Below, piece after piece: positions 8,214 to 17,425 of a stretch of DNA of 64,000 bases. Below the pieces are notes generated by a model. That model had not been told where the DNA came from. It worked only from the letters and a program-made list of their open reading frames with translations, and did not search any database. The first letter of the stretch is position 1, and every line of letters starts with the position of its first letter. Location of the stretch: assembly GCF_005144415.1 (NCBI RefSeq), contig NZ_SWJE01000010.1:248001-312000 (forward strand), given 5' to 3'. Origin of the DNA: Trinickia terrae. Lineage in GTDB: Bacteria; Pseudomonadota; Gammaproteobacteria; Burkholderiales; Burkholderiaceae. The position numbers and the translations under genes were made by a program.

Positions 8214-10898
8214 TCACAGGTCTTCCCGATGACCGATATAGACCTCGAACGGCTCCGCAGAGTCCGTAGCTAGCCGTTCCGTGTGTCCTGTACTGTCCGT
8301 CACGCCATGAAGAATTTCGCCAGAGTGCTTTCTGATGGTATAGGGGGTATTCGAAAGAGGTACTCCCCTTCCATCGCTCAAATGAACCTGTTCATCGAAG
8401 GCTCCGGATTTTGATGCGGTGGAGCCGGGCATGGTAGGAAGTGGGTAGTCGCTGCTCGCTGGACCAGCAAACGAATGCTGACCTCCTTTGATATCGATCT
8501 TGCCCGGCGCGTGAATCTCGATGTTGCCGTCCTTGATGCGGATATACGCACCACCTGAGGTCAACAAGATTTCCTGCTTCGCGGCCGCCTCGATCTTTTC
8601 CGTTGCAGACAGCACCTTTACGGTCTTCTGCGCGGTCAGTTCGATGTTGTCCGAGTGCGCTTGGATCTCCACCTTCCCCTTGGCCGCAAACAGCTTCATC
8701 CCGGCGTTCTGCACAAACAGGCTGAGTTTTTCCGCCACGCTCGCAATCAGCGATTTTCCTGTCGCGATGTGTGTGCTCTGTCCGCTGACGAGGTTGGTCT
8801 GCGCATCACTCGCAATGTGAACGGACTGCTGCGTAGACAGCGCGATGCCCGACGGGCTGCCGAACAGCATGACCGGTTCCTTGAACGCATTGGCATTGCC
8901 CGTTCCACCGCCCGCCGTGCTTCCCCCAGATGACGAACCCGATACGGTGTTCTGCGTCGCATCAGTGAATGACTTCAGCGAGTCGTAGCCATCCTTGAGG
9001 CTTTCGGCCTGATGCGTAGTGCTCGCCTCCGACATCGCTTCAAGCACGCTTTCCGAATTCACCAGTTGCGAGCTTGCTTCCCGTGCATCCAGCGGCTGGC
9101 TGGCAGCCGGGTAAGTCGTGACATACAAACCCTGGCCCGCACGCACGGCACCATAGGCATCGGACTTGAGATCGAAACCGCTGCCCAGATAGCGGCCTCT
9201 CGCATTGCCGCTCTGGTCGATCAGGTAACCCAAATGCAATTGGGCATTGGCGCTGGATGAATAAAGCTGAACGCGGTTCTGCCCCGTCGCGTCATCCATC
9301 ACCATCTGGTTGTAGCCGCTGCCCTGATATTCCTTGGACTTATAGCCGGACAGCAGGCCGTTGGAATGCCAGTTAGGTTGCGTTGCGCCGTTGTAGACCT
9401 TGCCTGTTACGAGGGGCCTGTCGCAATCGCCGTCGGCCCAATCGATCAAGACCTCTTCGCCGATTCTCGGTACGTGAACGCTACCGTATCCACCGCCCGT
9501 ATCGGACATCGCGACGCGCACCCAGCACGACGCTTTTTCATCGCCGTCATTGAGCCGATCCCAATGGAAGCGCACCTTGATGCGGTTCAGCGAGTCTGTG
9601 TAGACCTCTTCGTTGGCAGGGCCGACAACGATCGCCGACTGCAAGTGCATGTCCGGCTTGTGATGCTCGAGCGGACTGCGGTAAGGCACAGCCTTGCGTT
9701 GCGCTTCGATCTCAACGAGAAAGAATCCTTCACTGCCATCGGCGTGCGCGACTATCGCGCCGGTTTGATTGGCTTTGATACTTGCCAGTTTGGCCTTCAA
9801 GCTGTGCGGATAATCGGCCGCCTGGCTCGATGCCGGGAGGTTGTTCTCGATGAACCACGCTGTCTCGACAATGGCGAACTGCCGGTTTTGCTGGCTATCT
9901 GTCGCATGGCCAGGATGATCGTCCAGTTCGAACCAACGACCCGCATCCGCACCACGCACACCACCGGCACCATGGAACCGCTTGGCGCGCGATTCCCACT
10001 CCTCCATACGGATCTTCGAGAGCGCATCGCCCCGATCCTGGTCGCCGTAGGTATAGGCGCCGGTGTATTCATACACCTCGGCCTGCTGGGGCAGATTTCC
10101 CTGCGTAGGCAGCGTGGGAACGCTTGTGCCCTTCGGATTGGCAGAAGAACCCGGCGCCTTGTAATCGAAGGTGCGAGTCGTAAGCGTCGTGCTTTGCAGC
10201 GTCCGCGTGCCTGACCACTGCACCAGCGCATCGGTTTCGCTGTTGGCGCCCGCGCGATAGAACTCGACTGTCTGTGGCGAGAGCGGCTGAAATGCACCGA
10301 GGTTATCCGTGACCACGAGCGTATGGGACTTGCCGTCGCTCGCCTGCTCGAAATAGCCGAACAGTCCCTCGCTTTCCATGAGTCGATGAACGAAATTCCA
10401 GTCGTCCTCGTATTGCATGCAGAACGAACGGGAGGGCAGCGGTTTGCTCAGTGCAAAGCGAAATGCACCTTGAGCCTGAGGATGCATGTTGAAAACATCC
10501 GTCAGGATTTGGTCGGCCGGCTTGTCCTGCCAGATGCGCGCATCCGTGCGAAAACGCAGGAAGTGCATCCATGATGCAAAGGCGATCTGATAACTCGTCA
10601 AGCCGCTATCAGACCCAAGGCGGCGGACCGTATGCACGTAGCCGTGATGAGGCAGATAGGACTTGTCGCTCTGCTGAATCCAGAGCGTCACCGGCTGGGC
10701 AATCAGCGTCTTCAGTTCGATGGTCTCGGATGTCGATACGACATCCGCGGTGAATTCGAAATGACGGCCAACCCGTGAATGACCCGCGACTCGCTGAGGC
10801 AGCAGAACATTATTACCCAGCGGATTATCCAGTTTGAGCAGGCGGTCGCTTTGCAGCAGCCCGCCGGTCATCGCTCCAATCACGTCCTGCGCACCCAT
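8214..10898 (-). CDS. vgrG: Type VI secretion spike protein VgrG with C-terminal transthyretin-like tail
   Basis: I place the start at 10898 (MGAQDVIGAM), since 26 upstream residues are basic and unlike the family; length is then 894 residues. The N-terminal gp27-like part starts near LLKLDNPLGNNVLLPQRV. The gp5-like OB fold follows (IGEEVLIDWADGDCDRPLVTG). Then comes a DUF2345 beta-helix (NIELTAQKTVKVLSATEKI) and a last domain of about 64 residues (DGRGVPLSNTPYTI, GVTDSTGHTERL). That tail resembles the transthyretin-like adaptor known to load cargo on VgrG. The lysozyme gene begins 15 bases downstream, so that enzyme is its probable cargo. No structural tss genes or PAAR are in the window, so this is an orphan vgrG locus. 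Confidence 0.93.
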   Translation of the reverse strand: MGAQDVIGAMTGGLLQSDRLLKLDNPLGNNVLLPQRVAGHSRVGRHFEFTADVVSTSETIELKTLIAQPVTLWIQQSDKSYLPHHGYVHTVRRLGSDSGLTSYQIAFASWMHFLRFRTDARIWQDKPADQILTDVFNMHPQAQGAFRFALSKPLPSRSFCMQYEDDWNFVHRLMESEGLFGYFEQASDGKSHTLVVTDNLGAFQPLSPQTVEFYRAGANSETDALVQWSGTRTLQSTTLTTRTFDYKAPGSSANPKGTSVPTLPTQGNLPQQAEVYEYTGAYTYGDQDRGDALSKIRMEEWESRAKRFHGAGGVRGADAGRWFELDDHPGHATDSQQNRQFAIVETAWFIENNLPASSQAADYPHSLKAKLASIKANQTGAIVAHADGSEGFFLVEIEAQRKAVPYRSPLEHHKPDMHLQSAIVVGPANEEVYTDSLNRIKVRFHWDRLNDGDEKASCWVRVAMSDTGGGYGSVHVPRIGEEVLIDWADGDCDRPLVTGKVYNGATQPNWHSNGLLSGYKSKEYQGSGYNQMVMDDATGQNRVQLYSSSANAQLHLGYLIDQSGNARGRYLGSGFDLKSDAYGAVRAGQGLYVTTYPAASQPLDAREASSQLVNSESVLEAMSEASTTHQAESLKDGYDSLKSFTDATQNTVSGSSSGGSTAGGGTGNANAFKEPVMLFGSPSGIALSTQQSVHIASDAQTNLVSGQSTHIATGKSLIASVAEKLSLFVQNAGMKLFAAKGKVEIQAHSDNIELTAQKTVKVLSATEKIEAAAKQEILLTSGGAYIRIKDGNIEIHAPGKIDIKGGQHSFAGPASSDYPLPTMPGSTASKSGAFDEQVHLSDGRGVPLSNTPYTIRKHSGEILHGVTDSTGHTERLATDSAEPFEVYIGHREDL

Positions 10899-11128
10899 AC
10901 CGCCTCTTCTTGTTGGCTGTCGCGCCCCCGCGCGTGAGCGCGATTTTACGAAACACCAGAAGAATCGGCCAATCAAAAAATGTCAAAATACCCGAATCCG
11001 GAAATTAATTCCTCTCGTTTTACATACAAACCGGATAACGGTAATTTCTTCTCGCCACGTGAAATTATTTCCGCGCGGCATTTCTAGTTCGCTCTGTAAA
11101 AGATAAACGGCGAAGCCCCAATAAAAAG

Positions 11129-11151
11129 AGCCTGGAAACGGATTCCAGGCT
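11129..11151 (-). terminator. Rho-independent terminator-like hairpin downstream of the purine permease
   Basis: Arms AGCCTGGAA (11129-11137) and TTCCAGGCT (11143-11151) with a 5-base loop. On the minus strand the hairpin is followed by CTTTTTAT, a proper U-run. It lies about 95 bases past the permease stop. A second hairpin sits closer to the gene. Confidence 0.7.
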
Positions 11152-11201
11152 TTGAAGACCACCAACGAAAAGGATGGTGGAGGAGACAACGTTCTCTCGG
11201 C

Positions 11202-11230
11202 GCGTTGCCGCCCACATGTCACGGCAACGC
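11202..11230. repeat. Stem-loop directly after the permease stop codon
   Basis: Arms GCGTTGCCG (11202-11210) and CGGCAACGC (11222-11230) pair perfectly around an 11-base loop, 14 bases past the permease stop. No U-run follows on the minus strand. It may protect the mRNA end or act together with the U-run hairpin farther downstream. The rest of 10899-11244 is AT-rich and presumably contains the vgrG promoter, but I see no clear box. Confidence 0.5.
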
Positions 11231-11244
11231 CCAAAAAAATCGCC

Positions 11245-12630
11245 TCAGATCGCCCAGCCGCCGGCGTAGAAAGCGACCAGCACCGCCGCAATCGCCACCG
11301 TGCCGACATTGAGCTTGCGGAACTCGCCGCTCACCACACGGCCGATCACGAGCGTCGAGAAGCCGAGCATGATGCCCGTCACGATGTTGGCGGTCAGCAC
11401 GATGAACACCGCGCAGACGAGACCGGACATCGCGTCGACCATATCGTCCATGTGCAGCTTGGCGACGCTCGAGAGCATCATGAGGCCGACGTACATCAGC
11501 GCGGGTGCGGTCGCATACGACGGCACGAGGCCCGCGAGCGGCGAGAGGAACATCACGACGAGGAACAGCAGGCCGACCACCGCCGCCGCCATGCCCGTCT
11601 TCGCGCCGGCGGCCACGCCGACCGTCGATTCGATGTAGGCCGCAGCCGGTGCGCCGCCGAGGAAACCGGAGAAGATCGAGCTCAGCGAATCCGCGGTCAG
11701 CGCGCGGCCGCCGTTGACGATGCGGCCGTTCTCGTCGAGCTGGCCCGCCTGCCCCGCCACCGCGCGGATGGTGCCGGTGGCGTCGAACACGGCGGTCATC
11801 ACGAGCGCGAGGACGCTCGGCAGCACGGCGAGCGAGAGCGCGCCCTTGATGTCCATCGCGCCGATCAGCGATGCATGGCCCGGCGCGGAAAGCGACGGCA
11901 GCGCGAAGAAGCCATGGAATTTCACGTCCGGATCGAACGCGACGCCGGCCGCCGAAATCGCGATCACGACGAGCAGGATCGAGCCCGGCACGCGGCGGCG
12001 GACCAGGCCGAAAATCGCCGCGAGGCCGATCACCGACATGATCACGGGGAACGACGTGACATGACCGAGCGACACCGGCAAGCCGGCGCCCGGGTTCTTG
12101 ACGACGAGACCCACGTCGTTCGAGGCGATCAAGAGCAGGAACAGGCCGATGCCGATGCCCGTGCCGTGCGCGACACCCGTGGGCAGGTTGCGCAGGATCC
12201 ACGAGCGCACGCCGGTCACCGAAATCGCGGTGAACACCAGCCCCATCAGGAACACGGCGCCGAGCGCCACGGCCGGCGGCAGGCCCTTGCCGAGTACGAG
12301 CCCGAACGCGGTGAACGCGGTGAGCGAGATCGCGCAGCCGATCGCGATCGGCAGCTTCGCCCACAGGCCCATCAGCAACGAGCCGAAGGCCGTCGTGAGA
12401 CAGACGGCGACGAACACGGCGCTCGTGTCGAAGCCGGCTTTGCCGAACATGCCGGGCACGACGAACACCGAATAGACCATCGCCAGGAAGGTGGTGATGC
12501 CCGCGACGATTTCCTGGCGCTGCGTGCTGCCGCGCGCGGAAATCCCGAAGTACCGATCGATGCCCCCCTTGGGGCCGAAGTCGCTTTCCGCGCCGACGCC
12601 GACCACCGGCTGCGCCTGGGTATCACTCAT
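11245..12630 (-). CDS. NCS2-family purine permease (AzgA/COG2252 type)
   Basis: A 461-residue, very hydrophobic membrane protein with the opening [29 protein letters not shown], typical of the AzgA branch of nucleobase:cation symporters (adenine, guanine, hypoxanthine uptake). About 12-14 membrane segments can be read, with the conserved [15 protein letters not shown] and [19 protein letters not shown] stretches that form the substrate site. A strong ribosome site AAGGAG lies 10 bases before the ATG. It appears monocistronic. Which base it carries cannot be told. Confidence 0.88.
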   Translation of the reverse strand: MSDTQAQPVVGVGAESDFGPKGGIDRYFGISARGSTQRQEIVAGITTFLAMVYSVFVVPGMFGKAGFDTSAVFVAVCLTTAFGSLLMGLWAKLPIAIGCAISLTAFTAFGLVLGKGLPPAVALGAVFLMGLVFTAISVTGVRSWILRNLPTGVAHGTGIGIGLFLLLIASNDVGLVVKNPGAGLPVSLGHVTSFPVIMSVIGLAAIFGLVRRRVPGSILLVVIAISAAGVAFDPDVKFHGFFALPSLSAPGHASLIGAMDIKGALSLAVLPSVLALVMTAVFDATGTIRAVAGQAGQLDENGRIVNGGRALTADSLSSIFSGFLGGAPAAAYIESTVGVAAGAKTGMAAAVVGLLFLVVMFLSPLAGLVPSYATAPALMYVGLMMLSSVAKLHMDDMVDAMSGLVCAVFIVLTANIVTGIMLGFSTLVIGRVVSGEFRKLNVGTVAIAAVLVAFYAGGWAI

Positions 12631-13136
12631 GAGCTTGCTCCTTTATCAGCATGCTGAAACGGCCGCTGCGGGCCGTCATCAGGTTTGTCTCGAATCTATC
12701 TCTAGTAGGCTTGCCAGCAATGTCTATGGACGGGCGAGTCGTCGTGGTTGTCGCGCTGTGGACGCGCTTTTCTGTCAGCCCCGTCATTGCACTTTGCCGT
12801 AGCGAAGGGTAGGCGAACACAACATCACGTCCCATCGGGCCGAGAGCATGCAGCACATGTCATAGCGCATATATCGGCTTGAAACCGGGCTTTTCGATCG
12901 CCGACCGCGCGTATACGCCTAGCGCGGATCCGTTAAGGCGAATATTTGAGCGTTGGATTAAACAAGCCGATGCCGGGCCGCGCGGGCGCGCAAACTTACG
13001 ATAAGCCGACGGACGAGGCTATTGGAGGAGAAGCGGGAGGGAATGGGAACGTCAGGGGAATGCCGGGGAGAACGCCGCGCGAGTTCAGGAGCGCGCGCAG
13101 GATGCCCAACCGGCATCCCGCCGCGCTTGGCTCACG
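12631..13136. other. Intergenic region without recognisable gene
   Basis: About 500 bases between the permease and DUF4148 genes, both read leftward. Short open frames here lack family features or ribosome sites. The part nearest the permease must hold its promoter and leader, but I can name no riboswitch or operator in it. Confidence 0.5.
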
Positions 13137-13457
13137 TTACTGGCCGCCGAAATAGACCGGCTTCACGCCGTCGATCGAGTCTGCGCGGGCCGGGCCTGCC
13201 TGCGTCTTGCTCGTGAGCGCCGGGCCATAGCCGGTCTGCGCGTCGGAGTTGGCGGCCGCGACCTTCGCTTCGGCGGCCTGGATGTCGGCGGGATAGATCA
13301 CGTTGTTGGTGCCGGTATAGCCGGCCTGCTTGACCTGGATGAGTTGCTGGCGCACTTCGGCGCGCGTGACGGGCGCATCCGATTGCTGCGCGAACGAAGC
13401 GAGCGGCGAAGCGAGCAGCACGGCGGCAGCGGCAACAGCGAACAGTTGAGTCTTCAT
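13137..13457 (-). CDS. DUF4148-family exported protein
   Basis: A 106-residue protein with a clean signal peptide (LFAVAAAAVLLASPLASFA, cleavage near AQQ). The mature part has the DUF4148 pattern: VTRAEVRQQLIQVKQAGY, then YPADIQAAEAKVAA. This family is abundant and nearly restricted to Burkholderiaceae and relatives; its role is unknown, often linked to stress or envelope conditions. The ribosome site is GAGGTAAATC before the ATG. It stands alone. Confidence 0.88.
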   Translation of the reverse strand: MKTQLFAVAAAAVLLASPLASFAQQSDAPVTRAEVRQQLIQVKQAGYTGTNNVIYPADIQAAEAKVAAANSDAQTGYGPALTSKTQAGPARADSIDGVKPVYFGGQ

Positions 13458-13634
13458 GATTTACCTCGATAGATGATTTTTGAACCGCTTCGAACACCTT
13501 GTTCTTAGCGAACGGCTCAAGAATAGGCGCGGAAACACGCGGTACAAATCACTGAGTCGACAAGAGACATTTTCAACAAAAGAAACAATGGCGGCGCCGA
13601 CAGGCGGCTGACAGATTGGCGTCATTCGATACAC

Positions 13635-13665
13635 TTGACCCTCACGTAACGAGAGGCCCTAGCCT
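13635..13665 (+). promoter_or_regulatory. MerR-type promoter with 19-bp spacer
   Basis: A -35 TTGACC (13635-13640) and a -10 TAGCCT (13660-13665) are separated by exactly 19 bases. This over-long spacer is the hallmark of promoters twisted open by MerR-family activators. The spacer carries CCTC and GAGAGG half sites. It lies 33 bases before the MerR gene, so autoregulation is expected. Confidence 0.65.
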
Positions 13666-13697
13666 GATCGCACGCAGAAGAGAAGAAGGAGAACCCC

Positions 13698-14720
13698 ATG
13701 TTGCTCAAGATAGGCGAGCTCGCCAGGCAGTGCGGACTGACCGTGCGCACGCTCCATCACTACGACGACATCGGCCTGCTCACCCCTTCTGCCCGCACCG
13801 AAAGCGGCTATCGCCTCTACGACCGGACCGACATCGCCAGGCTCTATCAGATCCAGGCGTTGCAGCGGTTCGGCCTGTCGCTGGCCGGGATCGGGGCGTT
13901 CCTGGCGGGCACCGACCTGCCTCTCGCGTCGCTCGTCGACAAGCAGCTGCACATGCTCGAAGACCAGATCCAGCGGGCGACCAGATTGCACGAGCGTCTG
14001 TCGCGCCTGCGCGATCAGCTGACGCGCGGGGAGGAACCGGAGCTTGCCGATTGGCTGACGACTCTGGAATCGATGACCATGTACGACAAATATTTCTCCG
14101 AAGACGAACTCGAACGGCTCGCCTTTCTCTATCCCGACACTCGCGAAGCGGCCGAATGGCGCGATCTGGCCGCAGAGGTGCGCGAGGCGCTGGAGCGCAA
14201 CGTCACGCCGCGCGAGCCCGAAGCCCAGGTGCTCGCGCGGCGCTGGATGGCGTTGCTCGAGCGCGATACCGCAGGCAGCGCCACCCTCTTCGCGAAGCTC
14301 GACGAGATGTACCTGAACGAGCCGTCGCTGCAAGAGCGCATCGGCATCTCGCCCGAGATGCGCGCGTTCATTCTCGAAGCCAGCCAGGAGATCAAGCTGG
14401 CCGTCTTCGAACGCTGCCTGACGCCCGAGGAGTTCCGCTTCGTGCGCGAGAACTATGGCAAGCGCATGCGCGAGTGGCCGCCGCTCATCGGCGAGGTCCA
14501 CGCGGCGATGAAGAAAGGCACGGCGCCCGACGATCCGAGGATGCGCGCGCTCTGCCTGCGCTGGCTCGATCTGTTCCGCTCCTACGCGACCGACAACCCC
14601 GAGACGCAGGCGAAGATCCGCCTCGCGCTCGAGCGGGAGCCGGACCTGAAATCGAGCTGGATCGACGCGGAATTCATCACCTACCTGCGCCGTGGCATGG
14701 CGGCGCTGAATCCCGCATGA
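13698..14720 (+). CDS. MerR-family regulator with TipAS-like C-terminal domains
   Basis: The 340-residue protein starts with a canonical MerR winged helix (KIGELARQCGLTVRTLHHYDDIGLLTPS, residues 3-30) followed by the dimer helix. The C-terminal 220 residues resemble TipAS-type ligand-binding domains, once at MYDKYFSEDELERLAF and possibly again after residue 200 (EASQEIKLAVFERCLTPEEF), which explains the large size. TipA-like proteins bind drugs or peptides and switch on their own promoter. GAGAAGAAGGAGAA is a strong ribosome site. It is convergent with the Nramp gene, 17 bases apart. The ligand is unknown. Confidence 0.85.
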   Translation: MLLKIGELARQCGLTVRTLHHYDDIGLLTPSARTESGYRLYDRTDIARLYQIQALQRFGLSLAGIGAFLAGTDLPLASLVDKQLHMLEDQIQRATRLHERLSRLRDQLTRGEEPELADWLTTLESMTMYDKYFSEDELERLAFLYPDTREAAEWRDLAAEVREALERNVTPREPEAQVLARRWMALLERDTAGSATLFAKLDEMYLNEPSLQERIGISPEMRAFILEASQEIKLAVFERCLTPEEFRFVRENYGKRMREWPPLIGEVHAAMKKGTAPDDPRMRALCLRWLDLFRSYATDNPETQAKIRLALEREPDLKSSWIDAEFITYLRRGMAALNPA

Positions 14721-14737
14721 CGTGACGGCCGCAGGCG

Positions 14738-16087
14738 TCAGCCCGGCAACCCCGGGACGCTCACGCCGAACGTCTGCAGCACGAGCACGACGTTCAGCGC
14801 CAGGACGCCCGCGGCCGCCGCGCTCGCCGTGACGGCCAGGAACGGCGAGCTGCGGTGCTCGCCCATCACGTTGCGCCGGCAGCTGAACCAGACCAGCGCC
14901 GCCATCGGGAACGGCAGCGCGAGACTCAGCACGACCTGGCTGACGACGAGCGCGCGCGTCGCGTCGACGCCCATCGCCACCACGACGATGCTCGGCAGCA
15001 TCGTGATCACGCGGCGCAGCCAGAGCGGAATCTGGAAGCCGACGAAGCCCTGCATGATCATCTGCCCCGCCATCGTCCCGACGACCGAGCTCGAGATGCC
15101 CGACGCGATCAGCGCGAGCAGGAAGATCCCCGCCGCGCCGATGCCGAGCAGCGGCGCAAGCGTGTGATAGGCGGTCTGGATCTCGGCGACCTCGGGGTGT
15201 CCGGCATGAAACGCCGCCGACGCCATGACGATCATCGCCATGTTGATGAGACCCGCGACCGTCAGCGCGATCACCACCTCGATGTCCGAGAACTTCACGA
15301 GCTTGCGCTGCTCGCCGGGCGTGTTCGCGATCGCGCGGTTCTTGGTGAGCCCCGAATGCAGGAACAGCGCATGCGGCATCACGGTGGCGCCGACAATGCC
15401 GACCGCGATGGTCACGGCGTCCGCGTCGGGCAGGCGCAGCGAGAACATGCCGCCGAACACCCCGTGCCACGCGACATTCGTGATGAAGAGCTCGACGATA
15501 TACGAGAGCCCGATGATCCCCACCAACGCGCCGATCGCGAGCTCGAGCGGCCTGAAGCCCGCCTTTTCGAAAAGCAGCAGCACGTAGGTGACGATCGCGG
15601 TGACGATCATGCCGGCGATGAGCGGCACGTGAATCAGCAGCGACAAACCGATCGCGCCGCCCAGGAACTCGGCGAGATCGGTCGCCATCGCGGCGATTTC
15701 GCTCACGGCCCACATCGCGAGCACGAGCGGCGTCGGGAAATAGGCGCGGCACAGCTCGGCGAGATTCTTGCCCGTGACGATGCCGAGCTTGGCCGACAGC
15801 GCCTGGAACAGCATCGCGACGACGTTCGCGAGCAGCACGACCCACAGGAGCGCATAGCCGTAGCGCGCGCCAGCCTGAATGTTGGTCGCGAAGTTGCCCG
15901 GGTCCATGTAGGCGACCGACACCACCACGGCCGGCCCCGCGAGCGGCACGATCATCGACAGGCCCGTGCGGCGGCCCTCGAGCACTTCGCGGATCGCGAG
16001 CCGGGTGCGGCCGGTCAGCGTCGAGGGCACGGCCGGGCCGGGGGGCTTGGGTTGGGGCGTGGTTGCGTCGCGAACGCGTTCGTCCAT
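14738..16087 (-). CDS. mntH: Nramp-family divalent metal transporter (Mn2+/Fe2+)
   Basis: A 449-residue membrane protein. The first helix carries DPGNFATN, the Nramp metal-site motif with Asp and Asn ligands, and the sixth carries MPHALFLHS with the Met and Ala/Pro positions that coordinate the metal. About 11 membrane helices are seen. Such proteins import Mn2+ and Fe2+ using protons. The first 35 residues are a Pro-rich cytoplasmic tail. No MntR or Fur box was recognised in 16088-16371, which otherwise seems empty. Confidence 0.9.
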   Translation of the reverse strand: MDERVRDATTPQPKPPGPAVPSTLTGRTRLAIREVLEGRRTGLSMIVPLAGPAVVVSVAYMDPGNFATNIQAGARYGYALLWVVLLANVVAMLFQALSAKLGIVTGKNLAELCRAYFPTPLVLAMWAVSEIAAMATDLAEFLGGAIGLSLLIHVPLIAGMIVTAIVTYVLLLFEKAGFRPLELAIGALVGIIGLSYIVELFITNVAWHGVFGGMFSLRLPDADAVTIAVGIVGATVMPHALFLHSGLTKNRAIANTPGEQRKLVKFSDIEVVIALTVAGLINMAMIVMASAAFHAGHPEVAEIQTAYHTLAPLLGIGAAGIFLLALIASGISSSVVGTMAGQMIMQGFVGFQIPLWLRRVITMLPSIVVVAMGVDATRALVVSQVVLSLALPFPMAALVWFSCRRNVMGEHRSSPFLAVTASAAAAGVLALNVVLVLQTFGVSVPGLPG

Positions 16088-16371
16088 CTATCACCTCGCG
16101 CGGGCTGGCGCGGCATGCCGGGCGGATTCCGCGTGAACCCGCCCGCCGCGTTATGTGGTCGTTTGCGTACTGGCTTGACTGTTCACGCAAGCATAGCGTC
16201 CGCGAGATTTTTTTTCTTGGCGCGCACCAGGCGTCCATGCCTGCAAAGAATGGGAGTTATTCGCCCCGGCCGCCTACCCGCGCGACGCGCGCTCCCCGAA
16301 GATCGCATCCAAGCATTGTCTGCCCGCGCCGCCCCAACGGCGCGGTTCTTCACGCTCACTCGGAGCATCGA

Positions 16372-17088
16372 ATGACTGCACGAACCTTCCTGATCACGGG
16401 CGCAACCAAGGGTATTGGACGAGCGCTCTCCGAACGTCTCGCGCGCAGCGGACATCGTGTCATCGGTCTCGCGCGCGAGGATGCCGACTTCCCCGGCGAG
16501 CTCGTGCGGGTCGACCTCGCGGATCGCGATGCGACCGCAGCCGCACTGCAAGATCTGGCGCGCCGTCATGCGATAGACGGCGTGGTCAACAACGTCGGCC
16601 TCGTGCGCCCTCAGTCCATCGGCAACGTCGATCTCGACGATCTGGACGAGGTGTTGTCGCTCAACCTGCATCCCGCCGTGCAGACCGTCCAGGCGCTGCT
16701 GCCCGGCATGCGCGAACGTCACTGGGGACGCGTCGTCAACATCTCCAGCCTGACCGTGCTCGGCATCGTCCAGCGAACCGCGTACGCAGCCGCAAAGGCC
16801 GCTCTCGTGAGCTTCGCGCGATCGTGGGCGCTGGAGCTGGCCGATACCGGCATCACCGTCAACGCCGTGGCGCCGGGTCCGACCGAAACGGAGCTGTTCC
16901 GCGCCAACAACGCGCCGGGCAGCGAGGGCGAGCAACGCTACCTCGCCGCCGTGCCCATGCGGCGTTTCGGAAAACCCGACGAAATTGCGGCAGCGATTGC
17001 GTTTCTACTGTCCGAAGATGCGGGCTTCATCACCGGTCAGACGCTGTATGTGGACGGCGGCGCGTCCATAGGCAAAGCCTCGTTTTGA
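16372..17088 (+). CDS. SDR-family oxidoreductase
   Basis: The ATG at 16372 gives a 238-residue short-chain dehydrogenase beginning FLITGATKGIGRAL (TGxxxGIG cofactor motif). It has NNVG, catalytic Ser in NISSLT, and YAAAK (Tyr-x3-Lys). The C-terminal FITGQTLYVDGGASIG is typical of classical FabG-like SDRs. Upstream codons in the same frame are unlike the family, so the later start was chosen. Substrate is unknown. It stands alone before a region of remnants. Confidence 0.88.
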   Translation: MTARTFLITGATKGIGRALSERLARSGHRVIGLAREDADFPGELVRVDLADRDATAAALQDLARRHAIDGVVNNVGLVRPQSIGNVDLDDLDEVLSLNLHPAVQTVQALLPGMRERHWGRVVNISSLTVLGIVQRTAYAAAKAALVSFARSWALELADTGITVNAVAPGPTETELFRANNAPGSEGEQRYLAAVPMRRFGKPDEIAAAIAFLLSEDAGFITGQTLYVDGGASIGKASF

Positions 17089-17136
17089 TCGAAGCGCCAC
17101 GGGGAGGACAGCATCGACCCGCCAGCGAAACAACCG

Positions 17137-17247
17137 CTAGCGAATCCCCGGCGAATCGGCGCGCGCCGCCAGAAAGCGATGAATCTGCGCGATCACGGCG
17201 GTGGCGCCGGTCGCGGAGCGGATGACGGGGATGGCGATGCGGCTCAT
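17137..17247 (-). pseudogene. Truncated open frame resembling the start of a carboxymuconolactone decarboxylase/AhpD-like gene
   Basis: A strong ribosome site (AAGGAG, 8 bases upstream) leads into an ATG at 17247 and 36 codons (MSRIAIPVIRSATGATAVIAQ...). The opening resembles that of many carboxymuconolactone decarboxylase-like proteins, which run past 100 residues; here a TAG ends it early. A remnant is more likely than a functional peptide. The rest of 17089-17425 shows nothing else. Confidence 0.4.
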
Positions 17248-17425
17248 GGTGAGACTCCTTGTACAAACGTTGAAGCGGAGTCGTCACTTTAGGCCCGCCG
17301 GATGAGCTTGCTGATGCTCGAATAGCCGAATAAATTGCTCAAAAGTCCCAAGCGAGCCGGGGCATGCCTCTCATGAAACGATCGATCCATTCCGACCGCT
17401 CGCGGCGCTCCGGCTCGCTCGAAGA

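Noticed and set aside
7791-8273. 160-residue plus-strand frame over the lysozyme gene
   Set aside because: The lysozyme has a perfect ribosome site and catalytic motifs; the opposite frame has neither.
11152-12657. 501-residue plus-strand open frame over the purine permease
   Set aside because: Its composition is extreme (His/Arg/Glu/Asp), it has no motif, and the minus-strand permease is unmistakable.
12623-12856. 77-residue minus-strand frame before the purine permease
   Set aside because: It overlaps the permease start, lacks a ribosome site and family features, and lies where a promoter must be.
16088-16371. Manganese riboswitch or MntR/Fur box upstream of the Nramp gene
   Set aside because: I looked for the expected palindromes and conserved riboswitch cores and found none.
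14855-16375. 506-residue plus-strand frame and the 859-residue minus-strand frame over the Nramp/MerR genes
   Set aside because: Both are low-complexity charged sequences opposite or out of frame with conserved membrane and regulator genes.
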